This document shows, piece after piece, positions 36,065 to 46,174 of a DNA stretch of 64,000 nt. Within the stretch, counting starts at the first letter, position 1; every line of letters starts with the position of its first letter. Source of the stretch: Diphasiastrum complanatum (taxonomy: Eukaryota > Streptophyta > Lycopodiopsida > Lycopodiales > Lycopodiaceae); the NCBI GenBank assembly GCA_029204225.1, contig CM055100.1:31470089-31534088 (forward strand), in the 5' to 3' direction. The translations under genes and the position numbers were made by a program. The notes beneath the pieces are model-generated. The model did no database searches and had not been told where the DNA came from. It saw only the letters and a program-made list of their open reading frames with translations.

Positions 36065-36850
36065 ATCATTTGAATCATAAGTAGTAGTAAAAAGAGCTGA
36101 CTACTTGTAGAATAAGAGTGACTGAGTTTGTACAAATTGCCACACCTTCTACTAAAAGCAACAACTTTCCTAGATTTGTCAAGAATAGTGCAGTCATGTC
36201 TATCGAATTCGACTCTTTGACCTGAATCTGTGATTTTGCTAACTGCGAGCAGATTTTTGGTCAGATTTGGAATGTAATAAACATTGGACAAAAATATTAC
36301 ATCATCTTTCTAGAATTTGATCCTGACTATTTTTCATCCTTGATAGTATGAGTTGAGTTGTCTCCAAGTTGCACAACTCTAGAATGGGTGTATGGCTTGT
36401 AGTTATGGAACCAGTCTTGATGGTGAGTCATGTGTTGTGTTGCACATGAGTCCAAGTACCAGGAATCAACATTCTATTGTTCTTCAACTTTGTCAAAAAG
36501 GCAGCTTCATTTTCCTCTTCATGCTGGATCGAGTAACTGGTTGAGGCAGCATTTGCTTGTTGTTGGGAATGCATCTTCATTGTTCTACTTGAGTGTTCTG
36601 TAGTCCTTGATGAAATGACCAGTCCTCTTACAGCATTTGCAGAACAAGTTCTGCTTAGGCTGGAATGATGAAGTGTTCAAATTTGATCCTGAGAAAATAT
36701 TTGAATTCGAATTCTAACCTGAGCCAAAATTCGACCCTGAGTCAAAATTCGACCCAGACTACTTGTTGCTCTTTCTGTCAGAAAATTGTTTACTAGGTAT
36801 AACAAGGGCTAATGGACCGTATAAAGTTCAAAGTGGGTGGCCATCAAATA
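36065..36850 (-). pseudogene. Copia gag end and protease fragment (family C)
   Basis: Minus strand upstream of the integrase: knuckle-like CKCCKRTGHFIKDY near 36620-36660 (last Cys replaced by Tyr), an SxSNFxSGSNF repeat, then the copia protease start GTWTHVQHNT (near 36440) where the catalytic D-S segment is lost, and the flap-side segments VQLGDNSTHTI and SNVYYIPNLTKNLLAVSK (36291). Stops separate the parts. Order and orientation fit the integrase fragment just downstream. Confidence 0.65.
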
Positions 36851-37345
36851 ATGTCAAAATTTATTGATCGCAAAAATCATTTCCAATATCTTCCATGGCT
36901 TCTTGCAATGTAGCATACTGTTCCCATTGTTTGAGTCTTTTTCTGATACCACCACATGATCACTACATGATCTGGACTCAGAGTGGTATTGCATTCGAAT
37001 CATATATGCTTGACCTATTCAATGTAGTCCGAGATCCTTTCTCATTTACCCATCTTGATCTCAATAAGAGAAACGGGTCTTCTTACTTGATTTGAAGTGG
37101 GTGATGAAGGCTGCTTTAACCCCTTCCCATGTGGCTTTCTCTTCGGTCGATTGGTTGAAAAACCAACGCTGTGCTGTAGCTACTGTTGGAGGGTTTGTGG
37201 ATATCGAGACAACCCTAACCATAGTTAATAAGTCCAACTCGATGATCACATAGTTATTTGCTTTGACCCACTTGGTCATGTAATCAGTTGCTACAATGAT
37301 AGATCTGGCTTGAGATCCTCTTGGCCCCAAGATTGTAGTGGGCAT
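36851..37345 (-). pseudogene. Gypsy integrase scrap fused to gag core
   Basis: The frame 37345-37061 begins GPRGSQARSIIVATDYMTKW, which is the gypsy integrase segment also present at 40917-40980 plus. It then passes without a stop into gag text, RWFFNQSTEEKATWEGVKAA, homologous to 3.9-4.2 kb. Integrase and gag are never adjacent in an intact element, so this is a rearrangement product. The frame is open for 94 codons but a functional protein is unlikely. Confidence 0.6.
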
Positions 37346-37425
37346 TTCCTATCCTTCTCATAACCCTAGATCCAACCACACGAGCATCAAGGAGAAGATG
37401 AGGATTAACTAGTTGTCACAATCAT
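37337..37425 (-). repeat. LTR-end-like fragment
   Basis: Matches 4981-5070, the inner end of the candidate gypsy LTR, including AACCCTAGATCCAA and ATCAAGGAGA. It directly borders the integrase scrap instead of a primer site. Confidence 0.45.
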
Positions 37426-37439
37426 TTGATTGGTTGGAA

Positions 37440-38600
37440 AGTGGTTAAAGCTGGCCTAATCACAAGGAAGATCCTTTTCTAATTCTAAGTAAAATTAAAA
37501 TGGAAAAGAGAGAAGGAGTGCAAGATTATATTTAATGGGTTAAACACATCAGATCTGAGTGTGATCCTGAATTAATCAATAATGATTCCATGATCATGTG
37601 GTTTTTAGCAGGTCTACCTAAAAGGATTAGACACGAGCTTAAACGTTGAACTAATTATGTGTCCTTACAACATGCTATGGATGATGCAATACGAGAGGAG
37701 GATGAAGATTCAGAGATGAACCAAATATTGGAATGCTACCATATACAGCGGGGCAAATTACTACAACATCCACCACTATTGCATCCACGAATATCAATGC
37801 AACAACAAAGTTGATGATTAACGAATTCGAAAAACTTGTTCAAAAGTAGTAGTTGCAGCTGGAAAAGATGCAATCGCAATTCGATGAAAAGATGAAAGCA
37901 TTGGAAGAGCAGCAAGAAAATAGTGCCAAAGCAGGTAAAAAGTTTGCTAAGATGTTTCCTAGGTGAGAAAATGTCTGTTGTGCAATCTGTGCGAGGAATC
38001 ACACCATAAATGGGTGTCCAACAATGAAAAGACGTATGACAGATACTCTTTGTCATCTGCGCAACTCTACGGGACATGAAACAACTTTTTGCTCGTTTAA
38101 TCCTTGGATTATCCAGCAAAGATACACTAAGCTTCAATATCGGGAACCTGCTACCTATAAGGGACTTGATTCTAAGAGCCAGGCTCAAAACTTTGGCCTT
38201 GGATTTTCTAAACGACTAGCTTTGCCAGCTCCACAAGCACAACATGCTCCTCCTGCAAATCTAATGGAACCAGACTCTTCAGTTGGTAATGAGCAATGAA
38301 ATTACAATACTAATCAAGAAATTGGTCATTCAGAGTAGTATGCTATCTATGTTGTTGTGCAACAACAATATGCTAGACAATAGACTAGAGCACCACTTGG
38401 ATGCTTTGCATGTGGCAAAAATCACAGAGTTGCAGAATGTCCTAACAAAGGCAAGTTTGTCCCATTCTGTTGGAAATGCAGTTATGGACATTGTTACAAG
38501 GACTATCTAGCAAGACCAAAACCACCACTGGTAGCTGTTCCATTGAATATGATTACAATCAAGCAGAGACCAGTAGCTCAACCTAATGAACCAAGTGTAC
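37440..38600 (+). pseudogene. Gypsy gag with zinc knuckles
   Basis: Plus strand in broken frames: KLKWKREKE near 37495, matching the gag core seen at 3.9 kb, a long Gln/Lys-rich helical stretch (37800-37930), then PLGCFACGKNHRVAECPNKG and FCWKCSYGHCYKDY at 38395-38510. The knuckles are C-x2-C-x3-H-x4-C plus a second Cys/His cluster. The segment 38281-38540 is duplicated on the minus strand at 1490-1760. Gag would build the particle and bind RNA. Stops and frameshifts disable it. Confidence 0.7.
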
Positions 38601-39145
38601 CATTGATGATTGTTACCAAAGCTTAGAAGCAAAAAAAAGTTCCAGTTGATCCATCACCTACTGAATCTATGTCATCTACTAATATAACTATTGCATCAGG
38701 GGTGTATCCGAATCTCAACTCAGAAAAGAAGAAATATCAAAACATGAGGGGGGATTAAACAGTTGCAAGAAGAAGAGGAATTAGAAGCCTCTAAAGCTGC
38801 AGCTGAAGTATGTGATCCATGAATAGATGTTAATACTCAGTTGCATCATCATGGAAAATCCTTCAAGATGACAGAACCTGAAGCACCGCAAACAGACTTA
38901 ATCATGAATATTCTATCTAGTAAGATGGATATCACATTAGGAAAATTTCTTAAGCTAGTTTCAAAAGCAAAAGAAATATTAGTGGAGAAATCAACACAGA
39001 TTGAACCAACAACTCATCAAGAGCCACTTTGTTGTGCTGTATTTCAAGAATCAAATGAAGTACTAAATGTAGGGGCGACTTGGGAAAGTGAACAAAGAAA
39101 CATCACCTTGCCAATACAACATAGACAGTTTGGTAAGAGACAATC
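38601..39145 (+). other. Gag-protease spacer of gypsy element
   Basis: Contains a 102-codon frame (38841-39149) rich in Glu/Lys with no recognised domain. Its position between the knuckles and the protease is where plant gypsy elements carry a variable linker. Confidence 0.45.
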
Positions 39146-39601
39146 ATGACAGATGGAGGTTCAAGAGTTAACTTGATTTCAACAAAGCTATGTGCCAGAT
39201 GGGGCCTTACAAGGATGAAGCCTATAACTTCTGCTATCAAACTAGCTGATCAGATGATAGTTCGTCCTAAGGGCATAGTGGAAGATAGACTTGTCAAGAT
39301 TACTGAAGTTTAGTTTGTCATTACTCTTGTAGTAATGGATTTACTTGACACACCAAATATTTATCGTGTCTTATTGGGACGTCCATGGTTACAAGTTGCA
39401 CAAGTGATTTACAACTGGGAGATGGGAAAGATTATTTTTGAGAATCGTGAGCGTGCAGTTAAAGTTGATCCAATCACTTGGACAATCAAGCCAGTGGTCC
39501 AAAAAGGGGATGATGATTCATCAACAACGAATCATACATGTGATCAACAAGCAAAAACTTTGGGAATTTGTTATGACTCTCAAATAGTTACTGTTAACTG
39601 A
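39146..39601 (+). pseudogene. Gypsy aspartic protease
   Basis: MTDGGSRVNLIS at 39146-39181 carries the DGGS form of the catalytic loop found in Tat/Retand-like gypsy proteases, and NIYRVLLGRPWLQ near 39355-39393 is the second-lobe LLGRPW motif, followed by KIIFENRERAVK. One TAG near 39312 interrupts the frame. The enzyme would cut the Gag-Pol polyprotein. Confidence 0.75.
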
Positions 39602-39619
39602 AATCAAGCTCTTGGTACA

Positions 39620-39976
39620 GTGGATTGTACAGCAGGATATATGTGTCAACGCGATGACCAATCAAAGTTGAGCGAGATTCTTTTACATGATCAAACTTTG
39701 GATACGCCGATCACATTCCCAATGAATATGATGAATGTAGTTTGGATATCAGCCAATCCAATTCTAGATCCTATTGAAGATGACCTCATTCATGTTAGTC
39801 ACACCTTGTCTTATGATGAAAGTGCAAAACTTACTGATGAGCAGATTTTAAATCACATGGACCCTACAAGATTTGGAGTTTGCGAGATTCTTGATGAATC
39901 AACAATAAAACCATCGAAAGCAGTGATATTGAAGGAAGGAAAAAATGCAGACCATTGTACCTACTTGGACAACTGA
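39620..39976 (+). pseudogene. Protease-RT linker of gypsy element
   Basis: A 118-codon open frame without a recognised domain, ending where RT should begin. It carries an acidic stretch (LDPIEDDLIHVSH). Downstream sequence jumps directly to the end of RT, so the RT palm and fingers are missing here. Confidence 0.5.
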
Positions 39977-40450
39977 GGTGTTGGAAGCATTTGAGAATTG
40001 AAGAAGGCTTTAGCTTCTGATTCTACGAGTTCCAAATTGGACAATTGAATTTCATGTTCATACTAATGCATCAAAATATGCTATTGGATCGGTTTTGATG
40101 CAGCCATGAGAATATAAGAAAGACTATCCTATCAAATTTGCTAGTCAACAACTTACTGATCCTGAGAAGAATTACTCCACAACAGGACGAGATGCGTTGG
40201 TCATGGTATTTTCAGTGAAGAAATTTTGACATTTTGGCGACGCATTTTATATTTTATGCCGACCATCAACCATTGCTTTATCTAGTAAACAAGACATGTA
40301 ACACGAGACGTATTGCAAGATGGCTACTATTGCTAACTAAATTTGATTTTCGAGTTGTGGTTCAAAAAGGTAACCAATATTATCTTGTTGATCATGTCTC
40401 AAGAATCCATACAACACCAGTACACAGTGAAGTGGATGATAAACTACCAG
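39977..40450 (+). pseudogene. Gypsy RT end and RNase H
   Basis: Starts with WTTEVLEAFEN, the end of the RT thumb region, then the RNase H segment FHVHTNASKYAIGSVLMQP (first catalytic residue normally Asp in TDAS, here Asn), FASQQLTDPEKNYSTTGRDA, the FYADHQPLLYLVNK block at 40250-40290 and VVVQKGNQYYLVDHVSRI. Three stops or frameshifts break it. The YxDD RT core is absent. Confidence 0.8.
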
Positions 40451-41012
40451 ATTGTGCGTTATTTTATGTTGAAGCAATACCTGAGTGGGCAGTAAATATT
40501 GTTGAATATTTGATGTTAGGCCAACCTAACAACTCTCTGACAAAAGTTCAAAAGAAACAATTGATTGTTAGGGCACAACCTTATCAACTGATTGCCGGCC
40601 AATTGTATCATCGTGGAATGGATGATATTCTAAGAAGATGTGTTTTACCACATGAAGTACCTAATCTAATCATGTTTTCACATGATGGGATGGGTGGTGG
40701 ACATTTCTCAATTGATATCACTATTCAAAAGCTTTAACAATCAAGGTGTTGGTAGCCTACACTTCATAAGGATACGAAAAACTTTATTCAGTCATGTGAT
40801 ATATGTCAACGAGCACGTCATCCTACAAAGCATAATTATGAACCTTTGCATCTGGTTCTATCACAAGTCTCGTTTGAGAAATGGAGACTTGACTATGTTG
40901 GTCCTATTCATCCTGCGGCAAGAGGATCTCAAGCTAGATATATCATCTTAGAAAGTGATTAAATGACCAAGTGGGTTGAAGCAAAAGCAGTTCGAGTTGC
41001 CGATGAAAATCT
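40451..41012 (+). pseudogene. Gypsy integrase, N-terminal zinc domain and start of core
   Basis: LYHRGMDDILRRCV at 40606, then an HHCC zinc finger: SHDGMGGGHFS near 40678-40710 and CDICQRA near 40798-40815. The core starts WRLDYVGPIHPAARGSQARY with the first catalytic Asp (40880-40940) and runs to MTKWVEAKAVRVADEN at about 41010. Here the reading is cut by an unrelated cassette and resumes at about 41816. Confidence 0.8.
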
Positions 41013-41815
41013 ACCATCGAAAATTGATCGATACTATAGACAAGGAGATATGACATCTTTATCAACAGTCATAGCGAGTGTTGAAAATTATGAGACTTTC
41101 AAATTAGCATGTAAAAGACGTTCAATCATGACTCCAGCGGCAGTGAAGCCAAATCTAAATCTGAATCCAGTTCAAGTTCTTCCAGTTCTGATTCTGATTC
41201 CAATAACTTGTCAGACACAGAAACTGGTGATACCGATAGAAGAAAGAAACGAAAGTCTAAACGAAATGATCTGAAAGTTCAAATTTCAAAAGTTGCAGAC
41301 AAGAGACCGAAAGCTTCTTCTTTGAACTCAGGACTTTGGTGCACGAAGTGCGATACATTTGGACATTCTAAAGAAGAGTGTAGATCTGTGAACGTGAAGT
41401 ATGTTGAAGATCCTTCTCAGGAAGTTCTTTTTATATTTCAAGATGATGTGTGTTTGCACCAAAGAGACACAACCCACTAGAATTTGTTGGTCCTTCCAGT
41501 TCAAATAAATCTGTTTCAGAAAACTGTTATAACTGTGGTAAACCAGGACATTTTTTGCCTGATTGTCCGCAGCCACAAAAACCGATCGGATTTATACCCT
41601 TATGCTCAAACTGTAAAGAACCTGGCCACAAGTATCCGGATTGTCCACAACCATTGAAGCCGCGTCCAAAGTACCAGTATGTTGCTACACTTGCTACTAC
41701 TGCTGACACGAATTAAAACTTCGGCTGATGTTGTTGTGCAGAAGGCTGATGCAATCAAGGCAAAATAGTCAAAGACAGTTGACCATTCTTGGCCGAGTGA
41801 TCAAGGTAACTACGA
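41013..41815 (+). other. Zinc-knuckle cassette inserted in integrase
   Basis: About 800 bp splits the integrase core. It encodes, in two frames, a serine/acidic stretch (SSSSDSDSNNLSD), a basic stretch (RRKKRKSKR), and three classical CCHC knuckles, CTKCDTFGHSKEEC (near 41338), CYNCGKPGHFLPDC (near 41525) and CSNCKEPGHKYPDC (near 41607). Knuckles with C-x2-C-x4-H-x4-C spacing differ from the C-x2-C-x3-H form in the host element's own gag, so the cassette comes from another source, most likely another retroelement gag, less likely a host RNA-binding gene. Orientation matches the interrupted element. Confidence 0.7.
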
Positions 41816-42430
41816 GAAGCAAAAGTTTCTCGAAACTTGACATGAATTCAAATCAATAATAACACATTATGGGTGTCCCCTTGAATTAGTCAGTGATTGT
41901 GGTCCTCATTTTCTTAATGATACGATCCGACTATTGACTACTTATTTTTTTATCAAACACAGAAAGACAACCTCGTATAATCCTAAAGCCAATGGATTAA
42001 CTGAAAGAGTGAATGAAATACTATGTAAGATCCTAAAGAAGATTACTACCCTCAATACTCTAGACATATCGAAACACAGAGAAGATCACAACGAAACAAA
42101 CGCCTTACTTTCTTACATATGGTATGCATCTGATCTTGCCAATTGAATTTGAGGTGCCTACTTTTCATATACAAGCACAACGAACAGATGTTGACTATTG
42201 AAGAGCTATCCGAATCTCAAAACAATTCAATGGATGTTACAGAGAAAATACAGGAGGAGCAAAAGAAAAAGCATGATACTCGTATCAAAATTGTTAATTT
42301 TAAGGTTGATGATTATGCTTTGATCTATGACAGTCATCATCAAAAAAATTCTGGAAAGCTACATATGAGATGGATGGGGCCGTACAAGGTCATTGAAGTA
42401 TTTGAAAATGGTTCTGTCCAACTTTAGTCA
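41816..42430 (+). pseudogene. Gypsy integrase, rest of core and C-terminus
   Basis: Resumes with KFL and IITHYGCPLELVSDCGPHFLND, holding the second catalytic Asp, then TTSYNPKANGLTERVNEI with the catalytic Glu near 42000. After a frameshift the C-terminal part follows at 42143-42427: KKHDTRIKIVNFKVDD and LHMRWMGPYKVIEVF with NGSVQL. Together with 40451-41012 all three DDE residues remain readable, though split by the cassette and by stops. Confidence 0.8.
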
Positions 42431-43180
42431 TTGGACGGTGAATTATTGCCAACACGTATTAATGGTTCAAGACTGAAGAAATATAATCTCTAACAAAGGT
42501 TTTCGAAAGGAGAATCTTTCAAAAATCTTTCATGAATCAAATTTTCTTTTCTTACTCACGAATTTTTCTTTTTCTAAGTTTCGTCTTTCTGAATTTTTTT
42601 TTATTTATAATTATTTAACTAATTGTTATTCATTATTTCTTTTTCTTGGATTTAGTGAAAAGGTCATTCACATTTATGCTCACATTTATGACCATGTGGA
42701 AGACTGTGTAGGCATGATTATTTTTAAATTTTAAACGGTCTTGATTTAACTGAAGATTATCTCTAAGTCGACCGCTTTTATGAAGTGACAATTGTCAAAT
42801 CATGTTGCCACGTAATCATCGTCTCCAATGTGTCACTGTTTAAACATTGTGATTTTCTATTTTCATTTTACACTTTCTTTTTACTCTCTCTTGCTCTTGC
42901 TTCCGTGCTCACTGCTACTCTTCTGTCATTCTTGCAATCACAATGGCCGCTAGCACAAGTTTCAGTTCCTCAATCAGCTGGAAAATCAGAGCTTCTATTA
43001 GGCTTGCATCTATCCAATCTTTGTTGGATCAATGCAGGCTGAGTAATTTGAAAGTGGATCCATCAATCATGTTGCCAGAGGTCAACACCGAGTTTATTTA
43101 CTCTATTCACACGATGGCCAACTTTGATTTCCAGGTTACATTATGGAATAACACCTTTACGGTTAATGAAGCTGTAAGAA
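42431..43180 (+). other. 3' flank of gypsy element; unassigned
   Basis: The first 60 bases finish the integrase C-terminal reading (LLPTRINGSRLKKYNL). I see no clear polypurine tract or LTR. A frame at 42943-43197 (MAASTSFSSSISWKIR) looks like the opening of a retroelement protein but matches no family I know. Confidence 0.35.
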
Positions 43181-44215
43181 GAAGGATCACGCATTAAGAT
43201 CCTTAGGCTTCCAGCCTTTAATGGCTGATTACAATATTTATGTGAAAGTCATAAGTGAGGAGATCATCATAGTCGGTGTCTATGTAGATGACACTCTGAT
43301 CCTGTCACGGAGTGACAATCTGATTGAGCAAGTGAGGGCAGATATTTCGAGGCACTTCGAAATATCGAACCTGGAGAAAGCAAAATGCTACATGGGTCTA
43401 CATATTGACAAAGATCTTCAGGCTGGGAGATTGTACCTACACCAATCAAAATACATTCAGAAGATCATTGATGATTTTGACATGAAGAATTGCAAAGGAG
43501 TAAATACTCCAATGGTTCTTGGCACAGTGCTGACAAATGAAGACTGTCCCAGAGATGAAGCAGAATGACAAACAATGGAGCATAAGCCTTACAGAAGGCT
43601 TATTGGTTCTTTGATGTACTTGGCAGACAATACATGACCAAACATTGCTTACGCAGTGTTCAGGTTGAGTCAATTTAATATCAATCGTCCAATGCATTGG
43701 AAGATCGCCAAGAGGATCCTGCAATATTTGCAGAACATAAAGAACTACGGCCTATGCTATTGTCGAGATGCAGGATTCAAGATTGAATCCTACAGTGATG
43801 CAAGTTGGGCATCCCTGAAAGATGATAGTAAAAGCATCTCAGGAGGATGCACCATAGCAACCAATGCGGCAGTTATTTGGATCAGCAAAGAGCAAACAAT
43901 AATTGTCCAATCATCATGTGAGGTAGAATATGTTGCTGCGGCCAAGATGGCCAATGAGCTGACCTAGCTCAGACAGTTCCTAGGTGGACTAGGACAGAAC
44001 ACTGATGAGCCATTGATTCTGCACATGGACAACGCCTCTGCTATTCATCTGACAAAAGACCAAGTGTTTCATTCCAAAACGAAACACATCGCCATGAAGT
44101 ATCACCTAATCAGGGATTGGGTTGAGAAGGACGACCGTCTTCATACCGACAAAGCAGATGGTAGCTGGCATTTTTACAAAGGCCTTGGACAAGGCAATGT
44201 TTGAAAGACAGAGAG
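43181..44215 (+). pseudogene. Copia RT C-terminal half and RNase H (family C)
   Basis: Frames joined by a few stops: VYVDDTLILSRSDN (RT catalytic YVDD, near 43278), YMGLHI, YIQKIIDDFDMKNCKGVNTP, RLIGSLMYLADNT, then RNase H with SYSDASWASLKDDSKSISGG, SSCEVEYVAAAK, HMDNASAIHLTKD, HSKTKHIAMKYHLIRDWV. In-frame stops lie near 43566, 43636 and 43963. It could be the second half of the RT whose first 78 codons lie at 34648-34881, same strand, but 8.3 kb of other elements now separates them. Confidence 0.85.
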
Positions 44216-45683
44216 CCAACTTGGAAATCAGAAAAATACACGGTTTAAGAGAGAGCTAAAGAAACATTGAGTTTCTGCATTTAAAGCCTTAGTATTTTTC
44301 CTTGTATTTTCGGACTGCTACATATTTTAACTAGTTTTTGCATAGTCTGCATTTTTGAACTGTTTCGTTGCACAGTTCGCATTTTTGGGTCATGAGGAAA
44401 ATTCATCTCTAGGTCCTTTCCTTGCTCAGCTAGGGTTTCTTTGTGAAATACCCTTGATCTCTCTCTATTGGAGGTGTTTTTTGATGCTGTAAATTCATAG
44501 GAAGGGGAGCCCTAGCTGGCCAAAACCACACTTGAAGGGCCGTGGATAGAATAGCTGAGAGTGCTGGAATAGATCCAAGGGGTGGCCAAAAGCCCTTGTG
44601 GAAACCACCATAGCCAAGAAGCAAGGTGAAGGAGGAGAGAGAGACGAAGGAGGTCGCGGGATAGCTCGCACGCCCTCAATGGAATTGGAGCATAGCATTC
44701 GGAAGGTGTCGACGGTTACATGATGGGGTTGGACATGCAGATGTGGCACTAAGACCGTCGGATCCACAACCATAAAGATCAATGGCCATGAGTTGGAGGC
44801 ATATGAGCCTTTGGATTGTGATCAATGGCCATGAGACATTTGAAAGGGCCCGAAGTGGATTTAGCCATGCAACTTCATAAAAAAAATTTAGTTTGAAATA
44901 CTAAAAGGGACCCAAAGGGCAAGAAATGCTAATCTTCATTAAAAATCTTCATTTTGAAGAAATAGTTCATTTTTGCAAGGTATTCTTTGGAAGGACCTAT
45001 CTTTGGCTAGAAGGCACCTTTTTTTGGCCATCCTTGGGCCAAAATGACCCCTAAAATTGGCTGCTCAGAGCCAATGGACAGAGTCACGTCACAAAGTAGG
45101 AAGAAATGTGTTTAAGGAAGTTTTTGTCACCATTCCATCAAGCAGAGTGCGGGTGACCAAGTGATGGGCTACATTCGCCATTTGGGTACCGTAGGGCCAA
45201 ACTTGGGGCAATTTTTGGGTGGTGAAACCTACTACAGGGCATTACAATGAGGCATTATCACTTTGAATTCATTATTGCTTACTTTTGACAGGGTAACAGG
45301 GTATTTGGAACCAATAAATGTAGTATGGGAGTGAATGATAGCAGGATTGTGTGGACAAAGGTAGTATTGGCAACAAAAGCAGTTTGGTGGCATGACTACT
45401 CATCACTGGCAACAATTTTGAGAGGGCAAGCAATCATAGGTGAGAGGTAGGCATGTTATGCCGATTACGAGCAAAAAATTATCATGATCAGGTTCAACTC
45501 TTGGGGTTCGAACTAACCAATGTCAGGTGACATTTGGAGGAATGCTCTCACAGGTAAGATCGGTAGTGACAATGTCGAGTCAGGTGATAGCTGCATTGAC
45601 ACACGCATCTGTAGCTTGAAAATTTCTCGTTTGAAGAGAAATATGGGCTAGCTTGGAGGTACACACATTCTGACGATCATGGG
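44216..45683. other. Unassigned, contains repeat shared with 56380-56770
   Basis: No gene. The part 44490-44960 shares ordered blocks with the reverse complement of 56380-56770, including GGAAGGGGAGCCCTAG and GGCCGTGGATAGA-like text and an ATTAAAAATCTTCA word. The rest shows no landmark until the LTR at 45684. Confidence 0.4.
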
Positions 45684-46161
45684 TGTTATGGCCATATTCG
45701 GTTAAGGACCTTGAATAGTCTTAATATGGTAGACCGGCCCTCTAGTACTCAAGATTATTGGTCACGCCATGAATTAATTCCATGTCAAGGCCTATTTGTG
45801 ACTAATTACCTTGAGAGGACCCAGACACTCTAATTGAGACATATGGAGTATTGCATGCCTGTGTGATGGATATAGGCATGAGGACTGCATGAAGATAAGT
45901 GATCTATTTATAGTTGACCTGCATGGGGATTGCATGGTTTCATGCACAAGACTCTACTCTCTATATAATGAGGTGGGGATTCTCCCGTCGACATATTGAG
46001 TTTAGGTTACCAGTTTCTCTCTTCTCCTCTTGCTTCACATGGCATGACTTGGGGGCTAGGTCCAGGTTTGATCTAGGATTGGTTGGGCGGTTTGGCTCCA
46101 TAGTCTCTCCTATTGTGTTCTCCTATCCTCATCTTAGGGGTTATCCTTGAGAGTCTTTACA
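45684..46161 (+). repeat. 5' LTR of non-autonomous element, copy 2
   Basis: 478 bp, starts TGTTATGGCC and ends CTTTACA, one base before a perfect primer site. Its first 164 bp recur at 49620-49783 as the partial 3' LTR, and it is homologous to 27083-27553. Confidence 0.85.
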
Positions 46162-46162
46162 T

Positions 46163-46174
46163 TGGTATCAGAGC
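46163..46174 (+). other. tRNA-iMet primer-binding site
   Basis: Exact TGGTATCAGAGC, one base after the LTR end. Confidence 0.85.

Noticed and set aside
41208-41716. CCHC knuckle ORFs as a host RNA-binding protein gene
   Set aside because: They lie inside a gypsy integrase, in two frames, without promoter or introns; a retroelement gag origin is simpler.
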